64,000 nucleotides of DNA from NCBI GenBank assembly GCA_947500445.1, contig CANMSB010000018.1:31745-95744 (forward strand), given 5' to 3'. The position numbers and the translations under genes are program-made. How positions within the stretch are numbered: the stretch's first letter is position 1; each line of letters opens with the position of its first letter. Of the stretch, positions 35,843 through 44,218 are shown one piece after another. This DNA comes from an uncultured Flavobacteriaceae bacterium. GTDB lineage: Bacteria > Bacteroidota > Bacteroidia > Flavobacteriales > Flavobacteriaceae. The notes under the pieces were generated by a model that had not been told where the DNA came from, did not search any database, and saw nothing but the letters and a program-made list of their open reading frames with translations.

Positions 35843-36832
35843 ATGGATATTAAAAAACAAATGCGTTCGGTAATCCAATGGGAGCATCCCAAGGAATACC
35901 AACTTTTTTTCAAGTTCACCGATCAAGGGGACGAACTCAAAAATGCATCCAAACTTATTTTGCAACCGGGGCAAGGGTGTATTTTCACCTACGAGGGAAA
36001 AGTAGAAGGTGTTTTCGAAGAAGAGGGGCTTTATGATCTGGCAACGGGGAACAAACCTTTTTTGACTACCATGAGGAAGTTTATGAACGCTTTTGAAAGC
36101 GAACACAAAACAGGAATCTGGTTTTATAGAAAGGCCGATATGGTCAACATTCGCTGGGGCACCCGCATTCCTATTACCTATAACGACCCGGTATACGCCT
36201 TCCCGGTAAAACTGCGCGCTTACGGGAACTATTCACTACGGATCAGCAGGCCCGAAAACTTTTTTCGCAACATTCTTGCCGGTCAGCAGGACTATTTTGT
36301 TGACGAGCTACAGGAAGTCTTTTTATCACGGATTACTCAACCGATATCCAATTATCTGGCCAATGCAAAATTCTCCTACGCCGAAATCGACGCCAATATG
36401 GAAAATGTTGCCGGAGAAGTCAAAAACAAGACTATTTCGGTTTTTGAGGAATTGGGCTTTCAATTATTGGATTTCCGGATCGAGGGGAACTCTTTTGATC
36501 AGGAAACCAATGATCGCATCAACGAAATCAGCGACGTGCAGGCAGAGGTACATTCGGCAAATATTGCGGGAGTGGACTTTGCGGAATTGCAGAAATTAAA
36601 GGCCATGCGCGATATGGCCAAAAACGAGGGTGCCGCGGGAGCGGGCATGGGAATGTTCGCCGGCATGCAAATGGGAAATACCATGGGACAACCTGCATCG
36701 GAAGAAAAAACGGAACCGGCACAACCCGATGTTCGTTCCAAATTAAAAGAGTTAAAAGCACTTTTTGAGGACGACCTGATTTCGGAAGAAGAGTTTCGGG
36801 CCAAAAAACAACAACTTTTAGAGCAACTGTAA
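35843..36832 (+). CDS. SPFH-domain protein with C-terminal SHOCT (YdjI-like)
   Basis: This is a 329-residue protein. About residues 15-240 form an SPFH/band-7-type domain of the YdjI (so-called virion core protein) subfamily. A glycine- and methionine-rich linker follows (GAAGAGMGMFAGMQM). The last 34 residues are a SHOCT helix pair (KLKELKALFEDDLISEEEF...). In Bacillus subtilis YdjI helps place the phage-shock protein PspA at stressed membranes. No pspA gene is in this window. It may scaffold the zinc-ribbon partners at the membrane; that is inference. Confidence 0.88.
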   Translation: MDIKKQMRSVIQWEHPKEYQLFFKFTDQGDELKNASKLILQPGQGCIFTYEGKVEGVFEEEGLYDLATGNKPFLTTMRKFMNAFESEHKTGIWFYRKADMVNIRWGTRIPITYNDPVYAFPVKLRAYGNYSLRISRPENFFRNILAGQQDYFVDELQEVFLSRITQPISNYLANAKFSYAEIDANMENVAGEVKNKTISVFEELGFQLLDFRIEGNSFDQETNDRINEISDVQAEVHSANIAGVDFAELQKLKAMRDMAKNEGAAGAGMGMFAGMQMGNTMGQPASEEKTEPAQPDVRSKLKELKALFEDDLISEEEFRAKKQQLLEQL

Positions 36833-36836
36833 ATCT

Positions 36837-37466
36837 ATGAGACCCTTAACCCTATTTTTACTTTTAGTCTGTCAAACACTATTCGCACAAACATCCTTTA
36901 CGCCAGTAGCAAAAACACAGCTCGATACTTGGCTGACAACGGCCAAGGCAACCTCCGAGGTAAATGCAAACGCTGTTCCCAACCTATATGGGAACCACGG
37001 GCTGGCCCTAAAGAATTTGGAGGACTCCAATTCCATTTTCAACTATGGTTTGAGCCTGACCACGGCCTTACAGCCCGGTTTGGCCACCGCGACGGAGAAC
37101 CCGTTATCCGATGGGGGGCATCAGATCGCCAACGAAGCGGAACAAGCATATTTGGGTGCAATCGCCTTGTTTTCAAAACACGGAAGGGCCAATATTATGT
37201 TGGGATTGCTTTACAACCAGTTGGGCAAATACATGCAATCCGAACCTTATTTGGAATTTGGTCTACAGCTCGAGGAAGGTGGGGAGGACTGGATGGTCGC
37301 CGCAAACCAATATCTTTTGGCGGGGGCATATACCTACAATACCGACGAACAAAAATATCAGGATGTCTATAAAAAATTCAAGCAATACGCTCATACCAGT
37401 GGTATTAAAAACGGGCCTTACTATTTGAAGATGGCCGTGCTGTATGTGTCCTATTACGAGAAATAG
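36837..37466 (+). CDS. Exported helical (TPR-like) protein
   Basis: This 209-residue protein has a signal peptide (MRPLTLFLLLVCQTLFAQ). The mature part is alpha-helical with TPR-like spacing (AEQAYLGAIALFSKHGRAN, LLYNQLGKYMQSEPYLEFG). It is probably periplasmic. It lies 4 nt after the SPFH gene and 5 nt before the next, so it is co-transcribed with the cytoplasmic SPFH module and could report envelope state to it (inference). Confidence 0.8.
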   Translation: MRPLTLFLLLVCQTLFAQTSFTPVAKTQLDTWLTTAKATSEVNANAVPNLYGNHGLALKNLEDSNSIFNYGLSLTTALQPGLATATENPLSDGGHQIANEAEQAYLGAIALFSKHGRANIMLGLLYNQLGKYMQSEPYLEFGLQLEEGGEDWMVAANQYLLAGAYTYNTDEQKYQDVYKKFKQYAHTSGIKNGPYYLKMAVLYVSYYEK

Positions 37467-37471
37467 CAGCT

Positions 37472-38566
37472 ATGGGTTTTCCGTATGACATTCGTCCCTT
37501 TTTTATTGTAATCCTTGGTATGATGCATTTCATGGCCAACGGGCAACAATTGCCAACCGGTTTTTATCAGGTAGACGATAGCTACGAAGGAACCCTGGTA
37601 CGGGAATTGGACAATAAAACGGATTTCTATGTGGTGCCTACTCCCATTTTAACTTTAGGGGATATAGAAGCGGTACAACCGCAACCAGACGCTTTCGGAG
37701 GTGGTTTCAATTTGGTGTTCGAGTTGAACGATACCGGTACGGAAAAGTTCAAAAATTTTACGCAGGAGAACCATCCGATCGAAGGAGCGCTTTTATTGAA
37801 CGGTAAATTGATCAGTAAGGCGATGATAGCCATGCCCATTCCCAATGGAATGTTCAACCTCTCCGGTTTCGATCTGCGAAAAGCCAGTGCGGTGAGCAAT
37901 AGCATACAAAAACAAATGGGAAAGGTACCGTTGTTCGAGAAAGACGGTTTTTCGGTTTTTACGGATCGTGCCCTGGGGAACGACCGAACGATCTATGATG
38001 CCAAAGCGGAACACGAAGCCTTTATAAAAAAAGAGGCCGTTCCGGGTTCCGACTGTCCCCCGGAATTTTCTGCCGAGTACCGTCCGTTATCCTTGGTCGG
38101 CAGCAGCTATAGTTACGAGTTCAGTAGCGTATCGGCTTCGGCCTGTGGGCATGCAGGTGTTTTGGCAGGTGTGAAAACTGTAGCGGTCCATTCCGGAGAA
38201 GAGGTTTCCATATTAAAGTATTTTACCGAACAGGCCGTAGTGTCCGCTTTTAAAAAAGATGCTTGGGTAGTACAGCGGGCCAAGGAAAGCCATTTGAACG
38301 TCAACACCATCACAAGTTTCGCCGATGTACTTGAATTTTTCGGCCCCGAGCACGGTATTGTATTTAGTCCTTCGGGTTTTTGTATTGTGGCGTACGGGAA
38401 CAAGATGGCAAAAGTCCGTTTTGTGGGAAGCGAATATCTCGGTTGGAACCATCATGGGCATTTGCAGCTGGGTTTTGAGTTACAGATCCGGCCGGAAGTA
38501 CAAAGCGAGTTCGAAGCATTGGATAATTTTTTTCTGGGAAGGTTTCGGAATACTTTGAAAAATTGA
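37472..38566 (+). CDS. Exported protein with a SecD P1-head-like domain
   Basis: This is a 364-residue protein with an N-terminal hydrophobic signal segment ending near residue 24 (MANGQQ). Residues about 30-130 match the SecDF P1-head pattern: FELNDTGTEKFKNFT, then a gap, then GALLLNGKLISKAMI, then IPNGMFNLSG and a helix. The remaining part has a strand-rich domain and a C-terminal region of unknown fold. It lacks the SecD membrane domain, so it is not a translocase subunit; the head domain is reused here. It ends the tight operon begun at 34247. Confidence 0.78.
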   Translation: MGFPYDIRPFFIVILGMMHFMANGQQLPTGFYQVDDSYEGTLVRELDNKTDFYVVPTPILTLGDIEAVQPQPDAFGGGFNLVFELNDTGTEKFKNFTQENHPIEGALLLNGKLISKAMIAMPIPNGMFNLSGFDLRKASAVSNSIQKQMGKVPLFEKDGFSVFTDRALGNDRTIYDAKAEHEAFIKKEAVPGSDCPPEFSAEYRPLSLVGSSYSYEFSSVSASACGHAGVLAGVKTVAVHSGEEVSILKYFTEQAVVSAFKKDAWVVQRAKESHLNVNTITSFADVLEFFGPEHGIVFSPSGFCIVAYGNKMAKVRFVGSEYLGWNHHGHLQLGFELQIRPEVQSEFEALDNFFLGRFRNTLKN

Positions 38567-38674
38567 ACCCTTCCGGAGTTTTTTAGTTCGCCCGAAAAAC
38601 CAAGATTATATGCCCCGATGAAGACTTTTTTAAGTAGCAATTGGTATTATAAAAACGCAAGACGAGTTCATTAA

Positions 38675-38950
38675 ATGAAGTGCGCAACACGTATCCTATT
38701 TTCGATAACCAGCGGAGTGGTGTTGTTCTTGTGTTTGTTGGTCTTTGCAAAGGGGCTACTGGTTTCCATTGCGTTTTACAATTTTAAGGCGTACCTCTTG
38801 GTTCCAATAATTATGGTGACCATAGTGTACATTGTACTTGTATTTTTATGGGTCGGTAGATTTCGTAAAAAACGGTTATACCATTTTAATTTTGAAATGG
38901 CGCGTATAGAAATTGAATTATTCTTTAGTTGTTCGAGGCAAAAAATCTAG
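38675..38950 (+). CDS. Small membrane protein whose C-terminus comes from a MITE-like element
   Basis: This is a 91-residue frame with two membrane helices (about 8-32 and 41-61) and a basic loop. From 38878 the frame runs into a terminal-inverted-repeat element, so roughly the last 24 residues (YHFNFEMARIEI... to the stop) are encoded by the insertion. The same peptide sequence can be read from the second copy of the element at 48956. Without the element the frame would meet a stop (TAT TAG) almost at once. The unmodified gene is of unknown function. Confidence 0.6.
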   Translation: MKCATRILFSITSGVVLFLCLLVFAKGLLVSIAFYNFKAYLLVPIIMVTIVYIVLVFLWVGRFRKKRLYHFNFEMARIEIELFFSCSRQKI

Positions 38951-39039
38951 GCATAGCCTTAGCTACGGTTATATTTTTTAACGAAGAACAACTCAAAAAG
39001 AAACAATTTATTAGGGCTGTTTCAAAGTTAAAATGGTAT
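38878..39039. mobile_element. MITE-like element, copy 1 (162 bp)
   Basis: Terminal inverted repeats: ATACCATTTTAATTTTGAAA at 38878-38897, and TTTCAAAGTTAAAATGGTAT at 39020-39039, which match in 19 of 20 positions when complemented. TA dinucleotides in the ends allow a TA target duplication. The interior has no gene of its own. It is homologous over its length to the copy at 48956-49136. Confidence 0.75.
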
Positions 39040-39275
39040 TAGCTCTATTGTGGTCCCTGATTTTTTTTAGTGTAGCGTATACGGCTATTGCTTTTCAGGT
39101 CGCAACCGAAGTGCGAAGCGAGTTTGGCGCTACGTGGCTGCCTTCGGAGGTCTTTTGGGAGCTGTTCGTTACCAAGGCAAACGGGCTTTATATACTGTTA
39201 TTGGTTTTTTTTTTGAGCATCTTGAATTTCAAATGGATCGCTTCGTCCTTTCTCGACAAGGCCAGCTCAAAATAA
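39033..39275 (+). CDS. Small two-helix membrane protein, start codon inside the MITE end
   Basis: This is an 80-residue frame with two hydrophobic helices (about 1-21 and 48-66). The ATG at 39033 lies within the right inverted repeat of the MITE-like element (AAATGGTAT), so the present start was created or moved by the insertion. No other in-frame start precedes the first helix. The family is unknown, and it may be a truncated gene. Confidence 0.5.
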   Translation: MVLALLWSLIFFSVAYTAIAFQVATEVRSEFGATWLPSEVFWELFVTKANGLYILLLVFFLSILNFKWIASSFLDKASSK

Positions 39276-39301
39276 ATGCCCAAAGGAACGCTATACAAAA
39301 C

Positions 39302-39316
39302 CCCTGAAATAAGGGG
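39302..39316 (+). promoter_or_regulatory. CCCTGAAATAAGGGG box, copy 2
   Basis: CCCTGAAATAAGGGG is followed after 22 nt by CAACTTTG (39339-39346, one mismatch to TAnnTTTG), and lies 47 nt before the ATG at 39364. Confidence 0.6.
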
Positions 39317-39363
39317 TGTGCGGTTTACGTTAATACAGCAACTTTGCAACAGAAATGGTATAA

Positions 39364-39780
39364 ATGAAGGATATGGACGAAAAGGTCACGACAAACGATG
39401 AATTTGAATTGTTGAAAAAAGTCCCCAAAGGCGAATTGACGGTTTTGGTCGAGGGGTATCTTGGTTATCTGTCAAAATACAAGTACTTCCGCTTTATCAC
39501 CTTAGGTTTTGTAGCGGTCATTTTGGGCTATAACATTTTTGTAGCGGGAAAACGGTTCCCCTTGGATGAACTCAACACGATCAAGACCATTATGGTTTCG
39601 GTTTTGAGCGTTTTTGTGGTAGCGTTGCTTATTTTAGGGGTAGTATTTTTTAAAACGGTACGGAACTTAAAAAAACAGGTCTCCGCCTGTGCCGAAAAAA
39701 ATAGGTTGGATAAAAAACAGTTTCAAAAGCAATTTCACCTGTTCGCCAAAGGGACCATGGGCGGACCGGGATTAAAATAA
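39364..39780 (+). CDS. Two-helix membrane protein, unknown
   Basis: This is a 138-residue protein: a cytoplasmic N-terminal 40 residues (KKVPKGELTVLVEGYLGYLS), two membrane helices (about 44-62 and 76-100), and a basic helical C-terminus (KKQVSACAEKNRLDKKQFQK). No family is recognised. The ATG at 39376 (MDEKVTT) is an alternative start. It is the first gene after the box at 39302 and lies 5 nt before a lipoprotein gene, so it heads the second transcription unit of the cluster. Confidence 0.75.
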   Translation: MKDMDEKVTTNDEFELLKKVPKGELTVLVEGYLGYLSKYKYFRFITLGFVAVILGYNIFVAGKRFPLDELNTIKTIMVSVLSVFVVALLILGVVFFKTVRNLKKQVSACAEKNRLDKKQFQKQFHLFAKGTMGGPGLK

Positions 39781-39785
39781 CCCAT

Positions 39786-40658
39786 ATGAAGACAACTGCT
39801 AAAGTAACAGTCATTTTTGGTGTCGGGCTGCTGACCGCCTGCAACTTCAATCAATCCGTCGCGAAAGATTTGATGACCGGTTTGGAGACCAGGGGAAACG
39901 GACTTTCCGCAAATACGGTTTCCGTTACCGATGGGGATACCGACGTAATGGACAACACCTTTCTCTACGGTCAAAAAATCTTCACCAATTTTGAGGGAAT
40001 GGACGGTTTTTTGGTAGAAAACGGGAAGTATTATCCCGAGATGGGGGTAGCCGTGATATCGAAACAGGGCGATACCGTACTAAAAAACGAACACATCCTT
40101 GGGGGCAAGGGACTGGATGCCGCCCTAAGGACCTTAACGGGGAACGTAACCTTGGCCACACCGATACAGTCGGGAGACAGCTATACGGTTTTGTACACCA
40201 TTACCGATACCAAGGGAGATGGGGTGTTCACCTCCGAATTTGAACTGGACCTGAAAAGCGACCCCGTTATCAAACGCGAAGAAAAGGGATTGACGGTAAA
40301 AGAAGCCTACATATTTGATCAGGACACCAAGAAAGTACGCGTCAATGGTACCATAGGTTTTGATAATAATGTATTGCTCGATGTACAGGGATTAGAAGGT
40401 TACCGTATGGTCGACGGCAAACCGAACCTTGGCATGTCGTTGAACGTTACCGATAAAAAGGGCCGTACCATTTTAAATATGGACGATCTTTTCGAAAATA
40501 GGCCGCTAAAGGAGGCTGATATAAAAAGGGGCTTGGGCGCTACCTTAAAAGTGAATAAAGGCGCCACAACGGAAGATGTCGTTTGGACGGTCAAGATTTG
40601 GGACAAAAATAGCGATGCCACCGTTCGCTTGACCGCTAAGGTATCCATCGAAAATTGA
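39786..40658 (+). CDS. Lipoprotein with two internal repeats, paralog of the next gene
   Basis: This is a 290-residue protein with lipobox LLTAC (C19). The mature part holds two copies of a domain of about 120 residues: one opening LSANTVSVTDGDTDVMDN, the other LTVKEAYIFDQDTKKVRVN. Each continues with a block like F-x-x-x-x-G-x-x-G-[FY], then P-x-[ML] and a GDT or GRT turn. The strand-rich pattern suggests Ig-like folds. The next gene is a paralog with the same two-repeat layout. The family is not recognised. Confidence 0.82.
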   Translation: MKTTAKVTVIFGVGLLTACNFNQSVAKDLMTGLETRGNGLSANTVSVTDGDTDVMDNTFLYGQKIFTNFEGMDGFLVENGKYYPEMGVAVISKQGDTVLKNEHILGGKGLDAALRTLTGNVTLATPIQSGDSYTVLYTITDTKGDGVFTSEFELDLKSDPVIKREEKGLTVKEAYIFDQDTKKVRVNGTIGFDNNVLLDVQGLEGYRMVDGKPNLGMSLNVTDKKGRTILNMDDLFENRPLKEADIKRGLGATLKVNKGATTEDVVWTVKIWDKNSDATVRLTAKVSIEN

Positions 40659-40659
40659 T

Positions 40660-41571
40660 ATGGTATATTGCGCCAAAATGATAAAAAGAGTGTTAAGCCA
40701 TTTGTTGTTGGCGGCACCCTTGTTATGTTCCGTTTTTGGGATGACCGCCCAAACGGAAACCGGACCACGGTCCATACAGGTTCAGGAGCGGGGCATAACC
40801 GCTAAAAGTGTTCATGTTTCCAATGGAGATCGTATACTGCAAAAACCCTACTACCAATATGGGCAACAGCTTTATATCGTTTTTGAGGAACTGGAAGGGC
40901 TTGTTCGGGAAAATGATCAAATGCACCCCAATCTTGATATCACCTTGGTATCCAAACAGGGCGATACCCTTTTTTCGGCACAAAATTTATACGGTCCCGA
41001 TAATAGTGTTGCCGGTATACCGGATGCCTCTTTTGAATTTTCCATACAGCTCAGCAACAAGGTGACATCCAACGGGGCCTATACCATGTACGGTACCGTA
41101 AGGGATACCAAAAGTTCTAACGAAATGGAATTTTTGCTGGATTTTAATGTTGTTCAAAATCCCGATATCACTGCTATACCCGAAGGGTTGGACTATGCCG
41201 ATGTATTTTTGGAGTCGAACGACCGAAATCGTATCGTAACCAATAATGTCATCTATAAAAATGAAATGGTAAGTCTTAGTTTAAAAGAAGTATCGGGTTA
41301 CCTTGTAAAAGACGGAAAGGTCAATTTACGTATGGATTATACCGTTACGGAAGCTTCCGGTGCCGTGGTCTTGGAGCGATCGGGATATACCATAAAAAGC
41401 GGTGACCCCTTTGAAATGAAGACCGTTCCCGTTGCTTGCAGTTTTAATTTGGGAGAAGCCGACAATCCAAACTTCGATTCACAAGCCTCCTTACGATTGA
41501 CAGCGGAAATTACGGATATGAATAGCGATGCCAAAGTAACGGTGTCCGCCAAGTTATACGTTATCGAGTAG
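40660..41571 (+). CDS. Exported two-repeat protein, paralog of the lipoprotein before it
   Basis: This is a 303-residue protein with a signal peptide; the ATG at 40678 (MIKRVLSHLLLAAPLL) is an equally good start and gives a cleaner one. The mature part repeats the domain of the previous gene twice: ITAKSVHVSNGD..., then LDYADVFLESNDRNRIVTN.... It has no lipobox, so one member of the pair is lipid-anchored and the other probably soluble in the periplasm. It starts 1 nt after the previous stop. A gene duplication is clear; the function is unknown. Confidence 0.82.
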   Translation: MVYCAKMIKRVLSHLLLAAPLLCSVFGMTAQTETGPRSIQVQERGITAKSVHVSNGDRILQKPYYQYGQQLYIVFEELEGLVRENDQMHPNLDITLVSKQGDTLFSAQNLYGPDNSVAGIPDASFEFSIQLSNKVTSNGAYTMYGTVRDTKSSNEMEFLLDFNVVQNPDITAIPEGLDYADVFLESNDRNRIVTNNVIYKNEMVSLSLKEVSGYLVKDGKVNLRMDYTVTEASGAVVLERSGYTIKSGDPFEMKTVPVACSFNLGEADNPNFDSQASLRLTAEITDMNSDAKVTVSAKLYVIE

Positions 41572-41657
41572 CTGGTAATACGGAACAAATGGGACCGGAA
41601 AAGGAGCCATTAAATTGAAACGGCCCATAAATGAGATCAATAAACAGTGCAATGGAT

Positions 41658-44210
41658 ATGAAAAAAATCGAACATTCCCTTTTTAGTTTCGAGGTTCCCG
41701 AGGGGTTCGACCAGCAACTGCTTTCGGAAACCATTGCCCTTGTGCGAAGTTCGAACATTCCATATAAGGTACAGCCACCTTTTGTACGTTGGAATCTTGA
41801 AGAACTCGAAGATCTGGACCGCGACGAAATCACCGGGAATACCTTGGCCGAGAAAGTGGTACATTACTATTTGGCAGAGGACAGCCAGGGCGATAGAAGC
41901 GAAGTACAAGAGCTATCGGTCAATGGATTTAGAACCCTTGGCCTATCGGCAAAGATCAGTTCCGTGGTACTGGAAAAGGAATACCACCTGCACTACCTAT
42001 TTGCGGCGGTCCTTTTGGACGAGGTACACTTTATCTCTTTCTTAGGGGTACATGAAATTACCGCGGACGGAACGATGCAGGATTGGATGATGGAAGTGCT
42101 ATATTCGTTGGAAGTTCTGGGCGATACCCAACTTCGGGCAAAGGCCCTGTCGGATTACGACAAAAGATTGAATCGGTTGTTAGGCGACCGTCCACAGAAA
42201 AAAGAAGCACCCAAAGAGGCGGAACGCCCCACCGATATTGCAATACCAAAAAATGGAACCGAATATTTTTCCGTAGGTGATTTTTCCTTCGAGTTCGTCC
42301 CGGAGGCTACCGAGATGCATATCACTACCTTTTCAAGGGAACTTTTGATTACCATAAAGGCAAAAACCAAAAAGGTAAAACAAGGCATTGCCGCAAAGGT
42401 ATTGGACGACTATCCCGGCGATGGTGCAGTGACCATTACCATCCCTGCCGTAGGGATCCACAAGAATGGGGTGCCTACCGGAAGTCTGTTTTTTGAGGAC
42501 GGCAAAACCAACGCCCCATTGTTTCTGAACGCTAAAATAGAAGGGTTCGATTATCGTATCGATCTCAACGGAACGCTGATTCTAAAGGAAGGCTGGGTGC
42601 TACTAGAAGGCGAAATGACCAAAAGCTATCACGATCATAGTTTTCCCATTAGACTATACAAAAAATTCGATGTGGAGGGGCTGGATTGGAAACACTATCG
42701 GTTTACCTCGATAGCGGAAACGCGGAGTGTAAATAAAGAGGACGTTCGCTTTTTACAGCTCAGAGATCCAAATTTGACCGTTTTTCCCGAGGAAATATTA
42801 GAATTTAAGAACCTGGAAGAGCTGATCATTGTTAATAAAATGCAAAATTGGGATGGCGAAAAATCACCTTTTTCGAATATCCCCGAGGATATCGGAAATT
42901 TGGACAAGCTCAAAAAACTACAGATCAATGGGGCCGCTATAAAAAAATTGCCGGAAGGTATCGGTGCCTTAAAAAACTTGGAGCAGCTATCGATCAACAA
43001 TTGCCTGTTGCGGACCTTGCCCGATTCAGTTTGGCAGTTACCCAAACTGGCCTATATGTCGTTTTTCAAAAATGATATTGATCGCATACCTGAAAACATC
43101 GACCTTCCCTTGGTCGGTAACATCCTTCTTGACCATAATAAGTTAACATCGGTACCCGCTTCCCTAGCACTGCAACCCAAACTAAGACGTGTGAATTTAG
43201 AGCACAATCCGCTTGAGACGTTACCGGAAGCATTCAACGCCATATCGGAAGTGACCCTTTCCATGGAGGATAAAAAACGGTTGCTCGATTACGAATACAA
43301 AGGAGCCGACGGCAAAGGAACCGTAGCCTGGGACGATACCATATACTGGTCCGAAAACGATGCGTCCTTGTTACCACGAATAGATGCCGTATTGACGGAA
43401 AACGACCTAGAGGAATATAAAGTCGCCCTAAGGGCTATCGTGAAAAAAAGTATCGGCTTTAGGCATGTTGCCGAAGAAACCTACGAGAAGGTAGGGAACC
43501 ATCGTTTCGGCGGTATGCCCGATTTGCCCAAAAGTATGCCCTACCCACGTTTTGGTGAAAATTGGAGAGAAGATAAGGATGACTATGTATATGAATTTAT
43601 AGCACAGATCAATTGTGGGGAAATAGCGCATTTACAGGAATACCTTCCCAGAACGGGGACCTTGTTCTTCTTTTTGGAAACGATACACAGTATTTATGGG
43701 GGCAGGAATGCCCCAGCCAAGGTGGTTCATGTTCAAAATAACGATGAACTGGCGTCGGGGAAGCGGTTTCAGTTTACCGAGGACGATTACTCCGAAATGG
43801 TCGATGGGGGATACCAAGGGTATACCGTTTCCGCCGAAAAAATGAATAGCGCACCTTCATTTTATGCTAGCCACGTAAACGAACATCTTTTTAGAAGGGG
43901 AGCCGAAAAGCTAAAGGAGGACGACGATTTGTTGGAAAGTCTGTACGACACCTTTGAAGCCCCTATAAACGGCAAGGACCAATACGAGTACGAGGTGAAC
44001 GGGCACGGGTTTACACAACATGAAGCTCCCGAATTACAGGCCTCGTTGGTGCTGAAAGGAAATCCGGAGGATTGGATGGTACTGCTTACGGTAACCTCCG
44101 CTGGCGATATGCAATGGAGCGATGCCGGTGACCTCTTTTTTGTAATTCACAAAAGCGATTTGGCAAAAGGCGACTTTAGCAACATATTTGTAACGGTAGA
44201 AAGCAGTTAA
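41658..44210 (+). CDS. Leucine-rich-repeat protein with C-terminal DUF1963 (YwqG-like) domain
   Basis: This is an 850-residue cytoplasmic protein. Residues about 1-150 look like a DcrB/DUF1795-type fold. About 190-360 is a second strand-rich domain (FSVGDFSFEFVPEATEM start). About 364-545 are leucine-rich repeats (LKKLQINGAAIKKLPEGIG and similar). About 597-850 match DUF1963/YwqG (GGMPDLPKSMPYPRF, LFFFLE, WMVLLTVTSAGDMQWSDAG). ATGs at 41631 and 41652 are alternative starts. This layout suggests a recognition platform; no enzyme motif is seen. Confidence 0.85.
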   Translation: MKKIEHSLFSFEVPEGFDQQLLSETIALVRSSNIPYKVQPPFVRWNLEELEDLDRDEITGNTLAEKVVHYYLAEDSQGDRSEVQELSVNGFRTLGLSAKISSVVLEKEYHLHYLFAAVLLDEVHFISFLGVHEITADGTMQDWMMEVLYSLEVLGDTQLRAKALSDYDKRLNRLLGDRPQKKEAPKEAERPTDIAIPKNGTEYFSVGDFSFEFVPEATEMHITTFSRELLITIKAKTKKVKQGIAAKVLDDYPGDGAVTITIPAVGIHKNGVPTGSLFFEDGKTNAPLFLNAKIEGFDYRIDLNGTLILKEGWVLLEGEMTKSYHDHSFPIRLYKKFDVEGLDWKHYRFTSIAETRSVNKEDVRFLQLRDPNLTVFPEEILEFKNLEELIIVNKMQNWDGEKSPFSNIPEDIGNLDKLKKLQINGAAIKKLPEGIGALKNLEQLSINNCLLRTLPDSVWQLPKLAYMSFFKNDIDRIPENIDLPLVGNILLDHNKLTSVPASLALQPKLRRVNLEHNPLETLPEAFNAISEVTLSMEDKKRLLDYEYKGADGKGTVAWDDTIYWSENDASLLPRIDAVLTENDLEEYKVALRAIVKKSIGFRHVAEETYEKVGNHRFGGMPDLPKSMPYPRFGENWREDKDDYVYEFIAQINCGEIAHLQEYLPRTGTLFFFLETIHSIYGGRNAPAKVVHVQNNDELASGKRFQFTEDDYSEMVDGGYQGYTVSAEKMNSAPSFYASHVNEHLFRRGAEKLKEDDDLLESLYDTFEAPINGKDQYEYEVNGHGFTQHEAPELQASLVLKGNPEDWMVLLTVTSAGDMQWSDAGDLFFVIHKSDLAKGDFSNIFVTVESS

Positions 44211-44218
44211 ACCAAAAA

